64,000 nucleotides of DNA from JAVKFY01 sp040223615 (GTDB taxonomy: Bacteria > Pseudomonadota > Alphaproteobacteria > GCA-2731375): contig JAVKFY010000051.1 in NCBI GenBank assembly GCA_040223615.1, forward strand, positions 1 through 64,000, given 5' to 3'. The notes beneath the pieces are model-generated. The model saw only the letters and a list, made by a program, of their open reading frames with translations, had not been told where the DNA came from and made no database searches. Below, piece after piece: positions 18,209 through 26,660 of the stretch; within the stretch, counting starts at the first letter, position 1; every line of letters begins with the position of its first letter. A program made the translations under genes and the position numbers.

Positions 18209-18973
18209 ATGGCCGCAGCCGTTCAGACGACCGTCACGAACACCGACGCCGCCCGTTGGCAGGCGCGCGTCGATCTCGCCGCCGCCTATCGGCTGGCGCA
18301 CCGCTTCGGCTACGCGGAAGGCATCTGCAATCACCTGACCCTGATGCAGCCCGGTAGCGACGACGTCTTCCTGCTGATCCCCTATGGCCTGCACTGGTCG
18401 GAGATCCGGGCCAGCACCCTGATCGCCGTGGACTTCAACGGCAACGTGGTGGAGGGCGACGGCATCGCCGAGGACACCGCCTTCTACATCCACGCGCGGC
18501 TGCACAAGAACGTGCCCGACGCGGCCTGCGTGCTGCACACGCACCAGCCCTACGCCACCGCGCTGACCATGGTCGAGGAAGGCCGCCTGCAGCCGTCGAT
18601 CCAGTCGGCGGTGCGCTTCTACGGCCGCATCGCCTATGACGACGACTATGGCGGCCTGGCGCTCGACAATGCCGAGGGCGATCGAATGGCGGACTGCATC
18701 GGCAACAAGGAGGTGCTGTTCCTGGCCAACCACGGCGTGATCTGCACCGGACCCAGCGTGTCGTGGTGCTTCGATGCGCTCTATTACCTGGAGCGCGCGG
18801 CGCAGGCGCAGGTGATCGCAATGTCGACCGGCAAGCCGCTCAAGGTGCTGTCCGACAACCAGGCCCGCGCCACCAACGAGACCATGATGACGAACGTCGC
18901 CGACTCGGCGGCACGGCATTTCGAGGCGCTGAAGCGGATCCTCGATCGCGAGGAACCGGACTACAAGACCTGA
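18209..18973 (+). CDS. Class II aldolase/adducin family protein
   Basis: From ATG 18209 (GAGGAG upstream) the product has 254 residues. Metal-binding histidines are in VLHTHQPYATA and ANHGVICTG, as in L-fuculose-phosphate aldolase and its many relatives. The sequence is closer to the 'adducin-like' members that act on unphosphorylated acids than to sugar-phosphate aldolases, so the substrate is unclear. It diverges from dctP and is followed 18 bp later by the class III alcohol dehydrogenase gene, suggesting a shared catabolic unit with the TRAP system. Confidence 0.85.
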   Translation: MAAAVQTTVTNTDAARWQARVDLAAAYRLAHRFGYAEGICNHLTLMQPGSDDVFLLIPYGLHWSEIRASTLIAVDFNGNVVEGDGIAEDTAFYIHARLHKNVPDAACVLHTHQPYATALTMVEEGRLQPSIQSAVRFYGRIAYDDDYGGLALDNAEGDRMADCIGNKEVLFLANHGVICTGPSVSWCFDALYYLERAAQAQVIAMSTGKPLKVLSDNQARATNETMMTNVADSAARHFEALKRILDREEPDYKT

Positions 18974-18991
18974 GCCAGGGAGCGGACGACG

Positions 18992-20104
18992 ATGGATGTA
19001 AAGGCGGCGGTGGCACACAAGGCGGGCGAGCCGCTGACCATCGAGACGGTGCAGCTCGAAGGCCCGAAGGCCGGCGAGGTGCTGGTCGAGATCAAGGCGA
19101 CCGGCGTCTGCCACACCGACGAGTTCACCCTCTCCGGTGCCGACCCGGAGGGCCTGTTCCCGGCGATCCTGGGCCATGAGGGCGCCGGCGTGGTGGTCGA
19201 CGTCGGCCCCGGCGTGACCTCGGTGGCCAAGGGCGACCACGTGATCCCGCTTTACACGCCGGAATGCCGGCAGTGCAAAAGCTGCCTGTCCGGCAAGACC
19301 AACCTGTGCACCGCGATCCGCGCCACCCAGGGCCAGGGCCTGATGCCCGACGGCACCAGCCGGTTCTCGATGGGCGGCAGCCAGGTGTTCCACTACATGG
19401 GCACCTCGACCTTCGCCAACTACACCGTGCTGCCGGAGATCGCGCTGGCCAAGATCCGGCCCGACGCGCCGTTCGACAAGGTCTGCTACATCGGCTGCGG
19501 CGTCACCACCGGCATCGGCGCGGTGATCAATACCGCCAAGGTCAAGCCGGGCGACAACGTCGTCGTCTTCGGGCTGGGCGGCATTGGCCTGAACGTGATC
19601 CAGGGCGCCCGCCTGGCCGGCGCCAACAAGATCGTCGGCGTCGACATCAACCCGGCGCGCAAGCCGCTGGCCGAGGCCTTCGGCATGACCCATTTCGTCA
19701 ACCCGAAGGACGTCGAGGGCGATCTGGTCCCTTACATCGTCGACCTCACCGACGGCGGCGCCGACTACAGCTTCGAGTGCATCGGCAACGTCGAGGTGAT
19801 GCGGCAGGCGCTGGAGTGCTGCCACCGCGGCTGGGGCGAGAGCATCATCATCGGCGTCGCCGGCGCCGGCCAGGAGATCGCCACCCGGCCGTTCCAGCTG
19901 GTCACCGGCCGGGTCTGGCGCGGCACCGCCTTTGGCGGCGCCAAGGGCCGCCGCGACGTGCCGCGCATCGTCGACTGGTACATGGACGGCAAGATCAACA
20001 TCGACGACCTGATCACCCACACCATGCCGCTTGCCGATATCAACAAGGCGTTCGACCTGATGCACGCCGGCGAGAGCATCCGCTCGGTGGTGCTGTACGA
20101 CTAG
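18992..20104 (+). CDS. frmA: S-(hydroxymethyl)glutathione dehydrogenase / class III alcohol dehydrogenase
   Basis: The 370-residue zinc MDR enzyme has catalytic-zinc ligands C40 and H62-E63 (GHEGAG). Structural-zinc cysteines are C92, C95, C98 and C106. The class III stretch KIRPDAPFDKVCYIGCGVTTG is present. It oxidizes the formaldehyde-glutathione adduct, and many homologues also reduce S-nitrosoglutathione. TRPFQLVTGRVWRGTAFGG is typical of the class. It follows the aldolase gene closely. No S-formylglutathione hydrolase or glutathione-activating gene is in the neighbourhood. Confidence 0.9.
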   Translation: MDVKAAVAHKAGEPLTIETVQLEGPKAGEVLVEIKATGVCHTDEFTLSGADPEGLFPAILGHEGAGVVVDVGPGVTSVAKGDHVIPLYTPECRQCKSCLSGKTNLCTAIRATQGQGLMPDGTSRFSMGGSQVFHYMGTSTFANYTVLPEIALAKIRPDAPFDKVCYIGCGVTTGIGAVINTAKVKPGDNVVVFGLGGIGLNVIQGARLAGANKIVGVDINPARKPLAEAFGMTHFVNPKDVEGDLVPYIVDLTDGGADYSFECIGNVEVMRQALECCHRGWGESIIIGVAGAGQEIATRPFQLVTGRVWRGTAFGGAKGRRDVPRIVDWYMDGKINIDDLITHTMPLADINKAFDLMHAGESIRSVVLYD

Positions 20105-20115
20105 AGGCTCCAATC

Positions 20116-20211
20116 GTCACCCCGGGCGAAGCGCGCAGCGCGTAGACCCGGGGTCCATGTCTAAGGCAAGCTCCGGCATCGACATGGACCCCGGCTCAAG
20201 GCCGGGGTGAC
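20116..20211. repeat. REP-like palindromic intergenic repeat, copy 2
   Basis: This element starts GTCACCCCGGGCGAA (20116-20130) and ends CCGGGGTGAC (about 20202-20211), its inverted counterpart. Inside, GGGGTCCATGTC (20151-20162) is mirrored by GACATGGACCCC (20181-20192). The RNA could fold into a long two-step hairpin between frmA and the dioxygenase gene. The opening 14 bases equal those of the copy at 9148. Confidence 0.7.
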
Positions 20212-20234
20212 GGAATGAGTTTGGGAGAAACGCC

Positions 20235-21104
20235 ATGCTGTCGGTGAAACCCCTTCCCGGACCGTTCGGGGCCGAGATCGAGGGGCTCGACCTGCGCCAG
20301 CCGCTGGACCGCGACACGATCAAGGAATTGATCGATGCGTTCCACACCCACAAGGTGATTGCGGTTCGAGGCCAGAGGCTCGAGTTCGAGGATTTCGACC
20401 GGGTCACCCGCGAGTTCGGCGACCAGAAGCCGCATTTCCTCGACCACCTGCGGCTGCGCGGCCATCCGGCGATCCTGATGCTCTCCAACATGTTCGAGGA
20501 CGGCAAGCCGCTGGGCGTGTTCGAGGGCGCCGCCTTCTGGCACACCGACGTCGCCTACCAGGACCCGCCGAACAGCTCCACCGTGGTCTACTCGATCAAG
20601 AACCCGGACCGCGGCTGCCCGACCAGCTTCGCCGACTGCGTCGCCGCCTATGACGCGCTGTCGGAAACCATGAAGGCGTTCGTCGACGACAAGGTGGTGC
20701 TGCACCACTACGGCAACCGCGCCGACATGGACGAGGACTCGCCGACCTCGGCGGAGCGCCTGACGCCGGCGCAGAAGGCCAACGTGACCAACGTCTACAT
20801 GCCGCTGGTGCGCCGCCACCACGTCACCGGCACGAAGGCGCTCTACGGCTGCGCCGGCAGCTCCTTCGCCATCGTCGGCATGCCCGACGACGAGGCCGCC
20901 GACCTGCTCGACGAACTGGCGGCGCACTGCGTGCAGGACCGGTTCACGACGTCATACGACTACGAAGTCGGCGACCTCGCGGCCTGGGACACCTTCCAGA
21001 CGCTGCACATGGCGACCTTGCAGAAACCGGCCACCGACGACACCGACAGCCGCATCCTGTGGCGCGTCTCGGTCACCGGCAAACCGCCGGTCTACCGCCA
21101 CTGA
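20235..21104 (+). CDS. TauD/TfdA-family 2-oxoglutarate-dependent dioxygenase
   Basis: The 289-residue enzyme has the iron-binding pair H103-x-D105 in FWHTDVAYQDPP. Its distal histidine is probably in DTFQTLHMAT, and the 2-oxoglutarate arginine in ILWRVSVTGKPP. Relatives hydroxylate taurine, alkyl sulfates, 2,4-D and other carboxylates and release the side group. The gene has its own Shine-Dalgarno (GGGAGAA) and is separated from frmA by the REP-like element. The substrate is unknown. Confidence 0.85.
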   Translation: MLSVKPLPGPFGAEIEGLDLRQPLDRDTIKELIDAFHTHKVIAVRGQRLEFEDFDRVTREFGDQKPHFLDHLRLRGHPAILMLSNMFEDGKPLGVFEGAAFWHTDVAYQDPPNSSTVVYSIKNPDRGCPTSFADCVAAYDALSETMKAFVDDKVVLHHYGNRADMDEDSPTSAERLTPAQKANVTNVYMPLVRRHHVTGTKALYGCAGSSFAIVGMPDDEAADLLDELAAHCVQDRFTTSYDYEVGDLAAWDTFQTLHMATLQKPATDDTDSRILWRVSVTGKPPVYRH

Positions 21105-21160
21105 GGCGCCGGCGCGTGGATGCCCGGGCCTGACCGGGACATCCACGTGACGACCGGCGT

Positions 21161-22462
21161 CTATCGCTGCGAGGCCGCCAGCGCCTGATCGAGATCGGCG
21201 ATGATGTCGTCGATATGCTCGATGCCGATCGACAGCCGGACGTAGCCGTCGGTGACGCCGGTCGCGAGCTGCTCCTCCGGCGTGAGCTGCGAGTGCGTGG
21301 TGGTCGCCGGGTGGATCGCCAGGCTGCGCGCGTCGCCGATATTGGCGACGTGGTAGAACATCTGCAGCGCGTCGATGAAGCGGGCGCCAGCTTCCTTGCC
21401 ACCCTTCACCTCGAACCCGACCAGCGAGCCGCAACCGCCCGACAGGTAGGTCTCGGTACGACGCTGCTGCTCGGGATCGGAATGACTGCCGGCGTAGTAG
21501 ACCCTGGTCACCGCGTCATGCTCGGCGAGGTACTTGGCAACCGCCGCGCCGTTCCTGCAGTGCTCGGCCATGCGCAACGGCAGGCTCTCCAGCCCCTGGA
21601 TGAAGTTGAAGGCGTTCATCGGCGCCATCGCCGCGCCGAGGTCGCGCAGCAGCGTGACACGCATCTTCAGGATGTAGGCGATCGGCCCCAGCGGCTTCAC
21701 CGCCTCGGTCCACACCGCGCCGTGGTAGCTCGGGTCGGGATTGTTGAGCAACGGCTGGCGTTCCGGGAACTTGTCCCACGGGAAGTTGCCGCCATCGATC
21801 ACGATGCCGCCGATCGAGGTGCCGTGGCCGCCGATATACTTGGTGGTCGAGTACATCACGATGGCCGCGCCGTGGTCGAGCGGCCGGCAGATCAGCGGCG
21901 CCGCGGTGTTGTCCATCACCAGCGGGACGCCGAACTCGCGGCCGATATCGGCGACTTCCCTGATCGGGAACACCGCCAGTTTCGGGTTCGGCAGGGTCTC
22001 CGCGTAGTAGGCGCGGGTCTTGTCGTCGGTGGCGCGCCGGAAGTTCTCCGGGTCCGTCGGGTCGACGAAGCGGCATTCGATGCCCTGTTGCTTCAACGTG
22101 TTGGCGAACAGGTTCCAGGTACCGCCATAGAGGTCGGTCGAGCTGACGATATTGTCGCCGGCCGATGCCAGGTTCTGCACCGAGAATGCCGAAGCAGCCT
22201 GGCCCGAACCGACCGCAAGCGCCGCGACACCGCCCTCCAGCGCGGCCATGCGCTGCTCGAAGACATCGTTGGTCGGGTTCATGATCCGCGTGTAGATGTT
22301 GCCTAGCTCCTTCAGGGCGAACAGGTTCGCGGCGTGGTTGGCGTCGTTGAACTGAAACGACGTGGTCTGGTAGATCGGCACCGCCACGGCGCCCGTCGCC
22401 GGGTCACAGCGATAGCCGGCATGCAAAGCCAACGTCTGCGGGTGCTTGGAATTGCTGGTCAT
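21161..22462 (-). CDS. metY: O-acetylhomoserine aminocarboxypropyltransferase (sulfhydrylase)
   Basis: The product from ATG 22462 has 433 residues; GGAGGG precedes it. The frame stays open far upstream, but that part is the shadow of the next gene. The opening QTLALHAGYRCDPATGAVAVPIYQTTSF and PLP lysine K208 in YSTTKYIGGHG are those of MetY, which uses sulfide and O-acetylhomoserine to make homocysteine. The long insertion NPDPSYHGAVW is also typical. It lies 98 bp downstream of the CoA-ligase/GNAT gene on the same strand. Confidence 0.92.
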   Translation of the reverse strand: MTSNSKHPQTLALHAGYRCDPATGAVAVPIYQTTSFQFNDANHAANLFALKELGNIYTRIMNPTNDVFEQRMAALEGGVAALAVGSGQAASAFSVQNLASAGDNIVSSTDLYGGTWNLFANTLKQQGIECRFVDPTDPENFRRATDDKTRAYYAETLPNPKLAVFPIREVADIGREFGVPLVMDNTAAPLICRPLDHGAAIVMYSTTKYIGGHGTSIGGIVIDGGNFPWDKFPERQPLLNNPDPSYHGAVWTEAVKPLGPIAYILKMRVTLLRDLGAAMAPMNAFNFIQGLESLPLRMAEHCRNGAAVAKYLAEHDAVTRVYYAGSHSDPEQQRRTETYLSGGCGSLVGFEVKGGKEAGARFIDALQMFYHVANIGDARSLAIHPATTTHSQLTPEEQLATGVTDGYVRLSIGIEHIDDIIADLDQALAASQR

Positions 22463-22560
22463 CGAGATCCCTCCCTGCTCGATGCGCGACGCACGGCCGC
22501 TGGGAACGCTGGCCCGTTCGCGGGCCGGTTGCATGCATCTTGCGGCAACCAGCCCCACGT

Positions 22561-25230
22561 TCAACGTTTCAATTGTATCGCGACCCGAATGAGTTCCGGT
22601 TCGCCGGGCACGGACTGGGTCTCGAAGCCAAGCCGGCGGCACAGGTCGAGCATGCGCACATTCTCGCGCAGCACGATGCCGAAGACCTCGGCCAGCCCAC
22701 GTGCCCGGCCGTACTCGACCAGCCGTTGCAGCAATGCCGAGCCCAGCCCCCGGCCCGCCACCGGATCGCCGACGACGATGGCGAACTCGCCGGTCTGGCC
22801 GTCGGGATCGGCCGCCAGACGCACCACCGCGACGATGAAGCCGGTCTGGTCCGAGTCCAGCGCGACCAGCGCGATCTCGCGGTCGTAGTCGATCTGAGTC
22901 AGCCGCGCCGCCATCCGGTGCGACATGTCCTTCAACGGCGAGAAGAACCGCAGCCGCACGGTTTCCGGCGAGAGCTGACGGAATCCGGCGACGAGGCCCG
23001 GCTCGTCCTCGGGCCGAACCGGCCGCACCGCGTAGACCCGGCCGTCGCGGTCGGTGATGGTGCCCTCCCATTCGCGCGGATAGGGCCGGATCGCCAGCCG
23101 CTCGGGGTCGGCCGCCGGCGCCAGGCGGACCCGTGCATCGACCGCGAAGATGCCGTCGGCGTCGACCAGCAGCGGGTTGATGTCGACCTCGGCGACGTCG
23201 GGGTGGTCGACCACGAGCTGCGACAGCTTCACCAACGCCAGCGCGATCGCGTCCAGGTCGGCCGCCCGCTGGTCGCGATAGCCGCGCAGCAGTCGGTAGA
23301 TACGTGTCTCCTCGATCATCCGCCGGGCCAGCGCCAAGTTCAGCGGCGGCAGCGCCAGCGCCCGGTCGCGCAACACCTCCACCGCCGTGCCGCCGGCGCC
23401 GAACAGCAGCACCGGCCCGAACAGCCGGTCGACGGTGACACCCAGGATCAGCTCGTGCGGCTGGCGCCGGCGCACCATCGGCTCGACCAGGAAGCCATCG
23501 ATACGCGCGTCGGGCACTTCCCGCTCCAACCGCACCGCGAGCTGGCGGACCGCCGTCGCCACCGTCTGCGCGTCGCCCAGGTTGAGCAGCACGCCGCCGA
23601 CGTCCGACTTGTGCAGGATGTCGGGTGACAACACCTTGACCACCACCGGAAACCCGATCTCGCCGGCCACGGCGGCGGCCTCGTCGGCATCCCTGGCGAT
23701 CCGGGGCACCGTCGTCGGGATGCCATAGGCCGCGAACAGCGCCTTGGCCTGGGGCTCGGGCAGCCAGCCTTCGCCGTGCTCGTCGATGAGCCGCGCCGCC
23801 GCCTCGACGTCGGGCTGGAAGTCGGCCGGCAGCGACGGCGGCGTCTCCATCAACTCGGCCTGGCCGCGCTGGTAGCGCACCAGGTGCATGAAGGCGCCGA
23901 CCGCCTCCGAGGGCGTCGCATAGGTCGGCACGTCGGCCTGCTCCAGGCGGTGGCGTGCCTCGTTGGTCTCCGCCGCATCGCCTATCCAGGCCGCCAGCAC
24001 CGGCTGCATCGGTTTCGCGCGGGCCTGCACCGTCGCGGCCACCGCCTCGGCCGCCTGCAGGCTGGAGCTGATCCCGGTCGGGCAGTTCATCACCAGCACC
24101 GCATCGACGCCGTCGTCGTCGAGCACCGCCTCCAGCGCGCCAGCGTATCGAGCGCCATCGGCGTCGCCGATGATGTCGACCGGATTGGCCCGGCTCCAAT
24201 GTGCCGGCAGCCGCTGGTCCAACGTGGCGACCGTGCCCTCCCCCAGTTCCGCCAACAGGCCGGCCTGCGCGATCAGGTCGTCGGTGGCCAGCACGCCGAA
24301 GCCGCCGCCGTTGGTCACGATGGCCAGCCGCTCGCCATCCAGCCGGCGGGTATGCGACAGCAGCGCCGCCGCCCCGAAAAGCTGGTTCAAGGTGGTCACG
24401 CGCAGGATGCCGGCGCGGCGGAAGGCGGCATCGTAGATGTCGTCGGCGCCGGCGATCGCGCCGGTATGCGAGGCCGCCGCGCGGGCCGCCTGCGCCGTCC
24501 GGCCAGCCTTCATCACGATCACCGGCTTGGCGCGCGCCGCCGCGCGGGCCGCGGACATGAACTTGCGCGCGCTGGTGACCGCCTCGACGTACATGAGGAT
24601 CACCTTGGTGTCGCGGTCGTTGGCCAGGTGGTTCAGCAGGTCGCCGAAGTCGACGTCGGCCATGTCGCCGACCGACCACATCTGCGAGAACCCGATGCCG
24701 CGCGGCGCCGCCCAGTCGACGATGCCGGCCATCACCGCGCCGGACTGGCTCACGAAGCCGATCTCGCCGAGCTTCGGCGTCATGTGCACGAAGCTGGCAT
24801 TCAAGCCCACCCGAGGCATCAGCAGGCCGACGCAGTTCGGCCCGACGATGCGGGTCAGGTGCGGTTCGGCGCCGTCCAGCAGCGCCTGCCGCCGGGCCTG
24901 GGCCTCCTCACCGCCGCCGAAGCCGGCGCTGATCACCACCACGCCGCGCGTGCCCTTCGCCGCCAGTTCAGCGACCAGGCCGGGAATCGGTTCGGCCGGG
25001 ATGCAGACGACGGCGAGGTCCGGTGCCTCCGGCAGGGCATCGATGGAGCTCAGGCAGTCGATGCCGGCCAGCGTCCCACCCTTCGGGTTGACGAAGCTCA
25101 GGCGACCCTTGAATCCGGCCTCGACCAGATTGAGCGCGACCCGGTTGCCGACCGAACCCGGTCGATGGCTGGCGCCGATCAGCGCCACCGAGTGCGGTGC
25201 GGAAAAGGCATCGAGATTACGTACGGTCAT
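22561..25230 (-). CDS. Acyl-CoA synthetase (NDP-forming) fused to a GNAT acetyltransferase
   Basis: From ATG 25230 the protein has 889 residues. The N-terminal CoA-binding Rossmann domain (SVALIGASHRPGSVGN) is followed by a ligase-CoA domain with GPNCVGLL. The phosphohistidine candidate is H255 in ASHTGAIAG. An ATP-grasp domain follows, and a C-terminal GNAT domain carries the acetyl-CoA loop VAGRGLGSALLQRL near residue 820. This is the Pat/AcuA-type architecture of bacterial protein lysine acetyltransferases, in which the ligase part often serves as a sensor. Here H255 appears intact, so enzymatic ligase activity is possible. The 66-base in-frame extension to 25296 is rejected because GGAG precedes 25230. 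Confidence 0.88.
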   Translation of the reverse strand: MTVRNLDAFSAPHSVALIGASHRPGSVGNRVALNLVEAGFKGRLSFVNPKGGTLAGIDCLSSIDALPEAPDLAVVCIPAEPIPGLVAELAAKGTRGVVVISAGFGGGEEAQARRQALLDGAEPHLTRIVGPNCVGLLMPRVGLNASFVHMTPKLGEIGFVSQSGAVMAGIVDWAAPRGIGFSQMWSVGDMADVDFGDLLNHLANDRDTKVILMYVEAVTSARKFMSAARAAARAKPVIVMKAGRTAQAARAAASHTGAIAGADDIYDAAFRRAGILRVTTLNQLFGAAALLSHTRRLDGERLAIVTNGGGFGVLATDDLIAQAGLLAELGEGTVATLDQRLPAHWSRANPVDIIGDADGARYAGALEAVLDDDGVDAVLVMNCPTGISSSLQAAEAVAATVQARAKPMQPVLAAWIGDAAETNEARHRLEQADVPTYATPSEAVGAFMHLVRYQRGQAELMETPPSLPADFQPDVEAAARLIDEHGEGWLPEPQAKALFAAYGIPTTVPRIARDADEAAAVAGEIGFPVVVKVLSPDILHKSDVGGVLLNLGDAQTVATAVRQLAVRLEREVPDARIDGFLVEPMVRRRQPHELILGVTVDRLFGPVLLFGAGGTAVEVLRDRALALPPLNLALARRMIEETRIYRLLRGYRDQRAADLDAIALALVKLSQLVVDHPDVAEVDINPLLVDADGIFAVDARVRLAPAADPERLAIRPYPREWEGTITDRDGRVYAVRPVRPEDEPGLVAGFRQLSPETVRLRFFSPLKDMSHRMAARLTQIDYDREIALVALDSDQTGFIVAVVRLAADPDGQTGEFAIVVGDPVAGRGLGSALLQRLVEYGRARGLAEVFGIVLRENVRMLDLCRRLGFETQSVPGEPELIRVAIQLKR

Positions 25231-25412
25231 CGTCAGCCGCTCCGCCTGTTGCAATGCAACATCAGCGGGCAACCATCCCCGGTCAAGAGGTGACAATGCC
25301 GCAGTTGCAGGCCGCGCGGCGGATCATACCAGTTGTTCCTGTTGTGTTCTGGTTTCGGCCTTTGCCGTCCTACTGACGCCATAATCTTTGCGCGTGCAGC
25401 AGGCGGCGCGAC

Positions 25413-25429
25413 TGTCAGGATTATTTACA
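25413..25429 (+). promoter_or_regulatory. 17-bp upstream motif (candidate enhancer-binding site) of the CHRD PEP-CTERM gene
   Basis: TGTCAGGATTATTTACA fits the motif TGTCRGNANNNYTDACA shared by all five PEP-CTERM genes here. It lies 53 bases before the GG of the sigma-54 element, about three helical turns closer than in the other four genes (84-88). Confidence 0.6.
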
Positions 25430-25480
25430 CATTCGAATTGCTCCAATATCTAATCCATTGAAAAATAAGGAGTTTAATTT

Positions 25481-25496
25481 TGGTACAGCAATTGCA
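25481..25496 (+). promoter_or_regulatory. Sigma-54 (-24/-12) promoter
   Basis: TGGTACAGCAATTGCA has the invariant GG (25482-25483) and GC (25494-25495) with exactly 10 bases between. Transcription should begin about 12 bases later, roughly 35-40 bases before the ATG at 25544. The -12 half TTGCA is perfect. Confidence 0.75.
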
Positions 25497-25543
25497 TTAT
25501 GACCATGTGAGTTCGCTCCTGCCCAGTAAAAAGGGGAAAAGAA

Positions 25544-26203
25544 ATGGCTAATAGACTTAAGACGGGGATTGCACTGGCGGCACTCGCGGCAGCCGCATTT
25601 GCTTTGCCCACAACGGCAAGCGCCACGGTGTTCAGTTTCTCCGGAACCCTGAGCCCGTGCGCTGAGGTGCTTCAGTCTCCAATCGGCAATGTTGGCATCG
25701 ACGGTATTCAGGGCAACGCTGACGACGATCCGTGTGGCGCTCGTAGTGGCGCGCCTGGCTCGGTTCATTCGGGGACGTTTAGCGCGACATACGACGATGT
25801 CACCAAGATCTTCGACTACATGTTCTCATACACCGGCCTGACAAATCCGCCGGCAGCCAGCCCGCTTTTTGACGGCGATCCGTTTTCGGACTGGCACCTG
25901 CACGTCGGTGGTCCGAACGAGAACGGTCTGATTTTCTTGCCTGGTAACACCCAGAACCCGCCCGCGGCAAATTCCAATCCGTATGTGAACTCGTTCGACG
26001 CCACGACGATCGGACTGCCGTTGGCCACGTTTGAATCCGGCCTGCAGAATGGCGATTTCTATATCAACATCCATTCTGACGCGTATCGAAACGGCGAGTT
26101 GCGCAGTCAGATCGTGCGTGACGACATCCCGGAGCCGGCCGCGCTTGGCCTGCTCGGCTTGGGCATGATCGGTCTCGTCGCAATGCGGCGGCGGCGGCGC
26201 TAA
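25544..26203 (+). CDS. Exported CHRD-domain protein with PEP-CTERM sorting signal
   Basis: The 219-residue protein has a signal peptide (GIALAALAAAAFALP, cleavage after TASA) and a CHRD-type domain (SGTFSATYDDVTKIFDYMFSYTGL, WHLHVGG, YINIHSDAYRNGELRSQI). It ends with the exosortase signal: PEP, a hydrophobic helix GLLGLGMIGLVAM, then RRRRR. PEP-CTERM proteins are processed by exosortase and usually released to the cell surface or extracellular matrix. No exosortase gene is in the window. AAAGGGG precedes the ATG. The upstream DNA, 25231-25543, carries the sigma-54 promoter and enhancer-like motif and no other gene I can see. Confidence 0.88.
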   Translation: MANRLKTGIALAALAAAAFALPTTASATVFSFSGTLSPCAEVLQSPIGNVGIDGIQGNADDDPCGARSGAPGSVHSGTFSATYDDVTKIFDYMFSYTGLTNPPAASPLFDGDPFSDWHLHVGGPNENGLIFLPGNTQNPPAANSNPYVNSFDATTIGLPLATFESGLQNGDFYINIHSDAYRNGELRSQIVRDDIPEPAALGLLGLGMIGLVAMRRRRR

Positions 26204-26228
26204 GCCACTCCACCGATATCTAAACGTC

Positions 26229-26263
26229 AACGGCGGTCCCTCTCGGGGGGCCGCCGTTCTCGT
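26229..26263 (+). terminator. Rho-independent terminator after the CHRD gene
   Basis: AACGGCGG (26229-26236) pairs with CCGCCGTT (26251-26258), with further C-G pairing inside. A short T-rich stretch (TCTCGTTT) follows. It lies about 25 bases after the stop codon. Confidence 0.75.
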
Positions 26264-26278
26264 TTGTGCGTCCTCCGC

Positions 26279-26383
26279 TAGAGCGTCATCCATTTCGATC
26301 GAAGCATATCCAGCGTTCCTGAAGAGGCATTCGGTCGGGGCGAAACGGTCGAGCAGGCTGCCGAAGTGGCGCCACATTGCCTC
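26279..26383 (-). pseudogene. IS630-family transposase relic (C-terminal fragment)
   Basis: On the minus strand about 35 codons read as the end of an IS630 transposase: MWRHFGSLLDRFAPTEC then FRNAGYAS. A few residues found in normal members (the ANYF part) are missing, and there is no start or upstream domain. The plus strand at its outer end reads CTAGAGCGT, as does the complement of the element end beside smpB. It is a decayed copy lying between the CHRD gene terminator and the next gene's enhancer motif. Confidence 0.55.
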
Positions 26384-26413
26384 CCGCCGGTTCCGGATCA
26401 TTGACTGATACAG

Positions 26414-26430
26414 TGTCGGCAAACTTAACA
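26414..26430 (+). promoter_or_regulatory. 17-bp upstream motif (candidate enhancer-binding site)
   Basis: TGTCGGCAAACTTAACA lies 86 bases before the GG of the sigma-54 element at 26515 and fits TGTCRGNANNNYTDACA. Confidence 0.6.
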
Positions 26431-26514
26431 AACGAGAAGCTGTAATCTGCGGATACTAATATTAGAATCACGAATAACGGCTATAATACAATACCTTATA
26501 GAGTTATGTCATTT

Positions 26515-26530
26515 TGGCGCAATTATTGCG
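26515..26530 (+). promoter_or_regulatory. Sigma-54 (-24/-12) promoter
   Basis: TGGCGCAATTATTGCG has GG at 26516-26517 and GC at 26528-26529, with 10 bases between. It precedes the first of two paralogous PEP-CTERM genes, leaving an untranslated leader of about 120 bases. A TATAAT at 26482-26487 lies in the AT-rich stretch just upstream, but I see no matching -35 for it. Confidence 0.72.
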
Positions 26531-26660
26531 CAGCGAACCTACAGATCACGTCACGCAACGTCGTGATCGACAGGTCCGACCGGCGGCGCAGATCACCGGC
26601 GGAACTTGGGAAAGCAGAGCCTGACCTGAGGGCGTCAGTTACTAAGGAAGGACGACAGGA

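Noticed and set aside
22463..24679. Long N-terminal extension of the O-acetylhomoserine sulfhydrylase frame
   Set aside because: It is low-complexity, Arg/Gly-rich sequence that shadows the CoA-ligase/GNAT gene. The ATG at 22462 has a strong Shine-Dalgarno and the family start.
25826..26431. 201-codon minus-strand frame overlapping the CHRD gene as a complete gene
   Set aside because: Only about 35 codons at its start resemble anything (an IS630 transposase end). The rest is antisense to the CHRD gene.
26482..26487. TATAAT as a sigma-70 promoter for the gene at 26661
   Set aside because: No suitable -35 hexamer lies at 16-18 bases. The sigma-54 element just downstream matches the other four genes.
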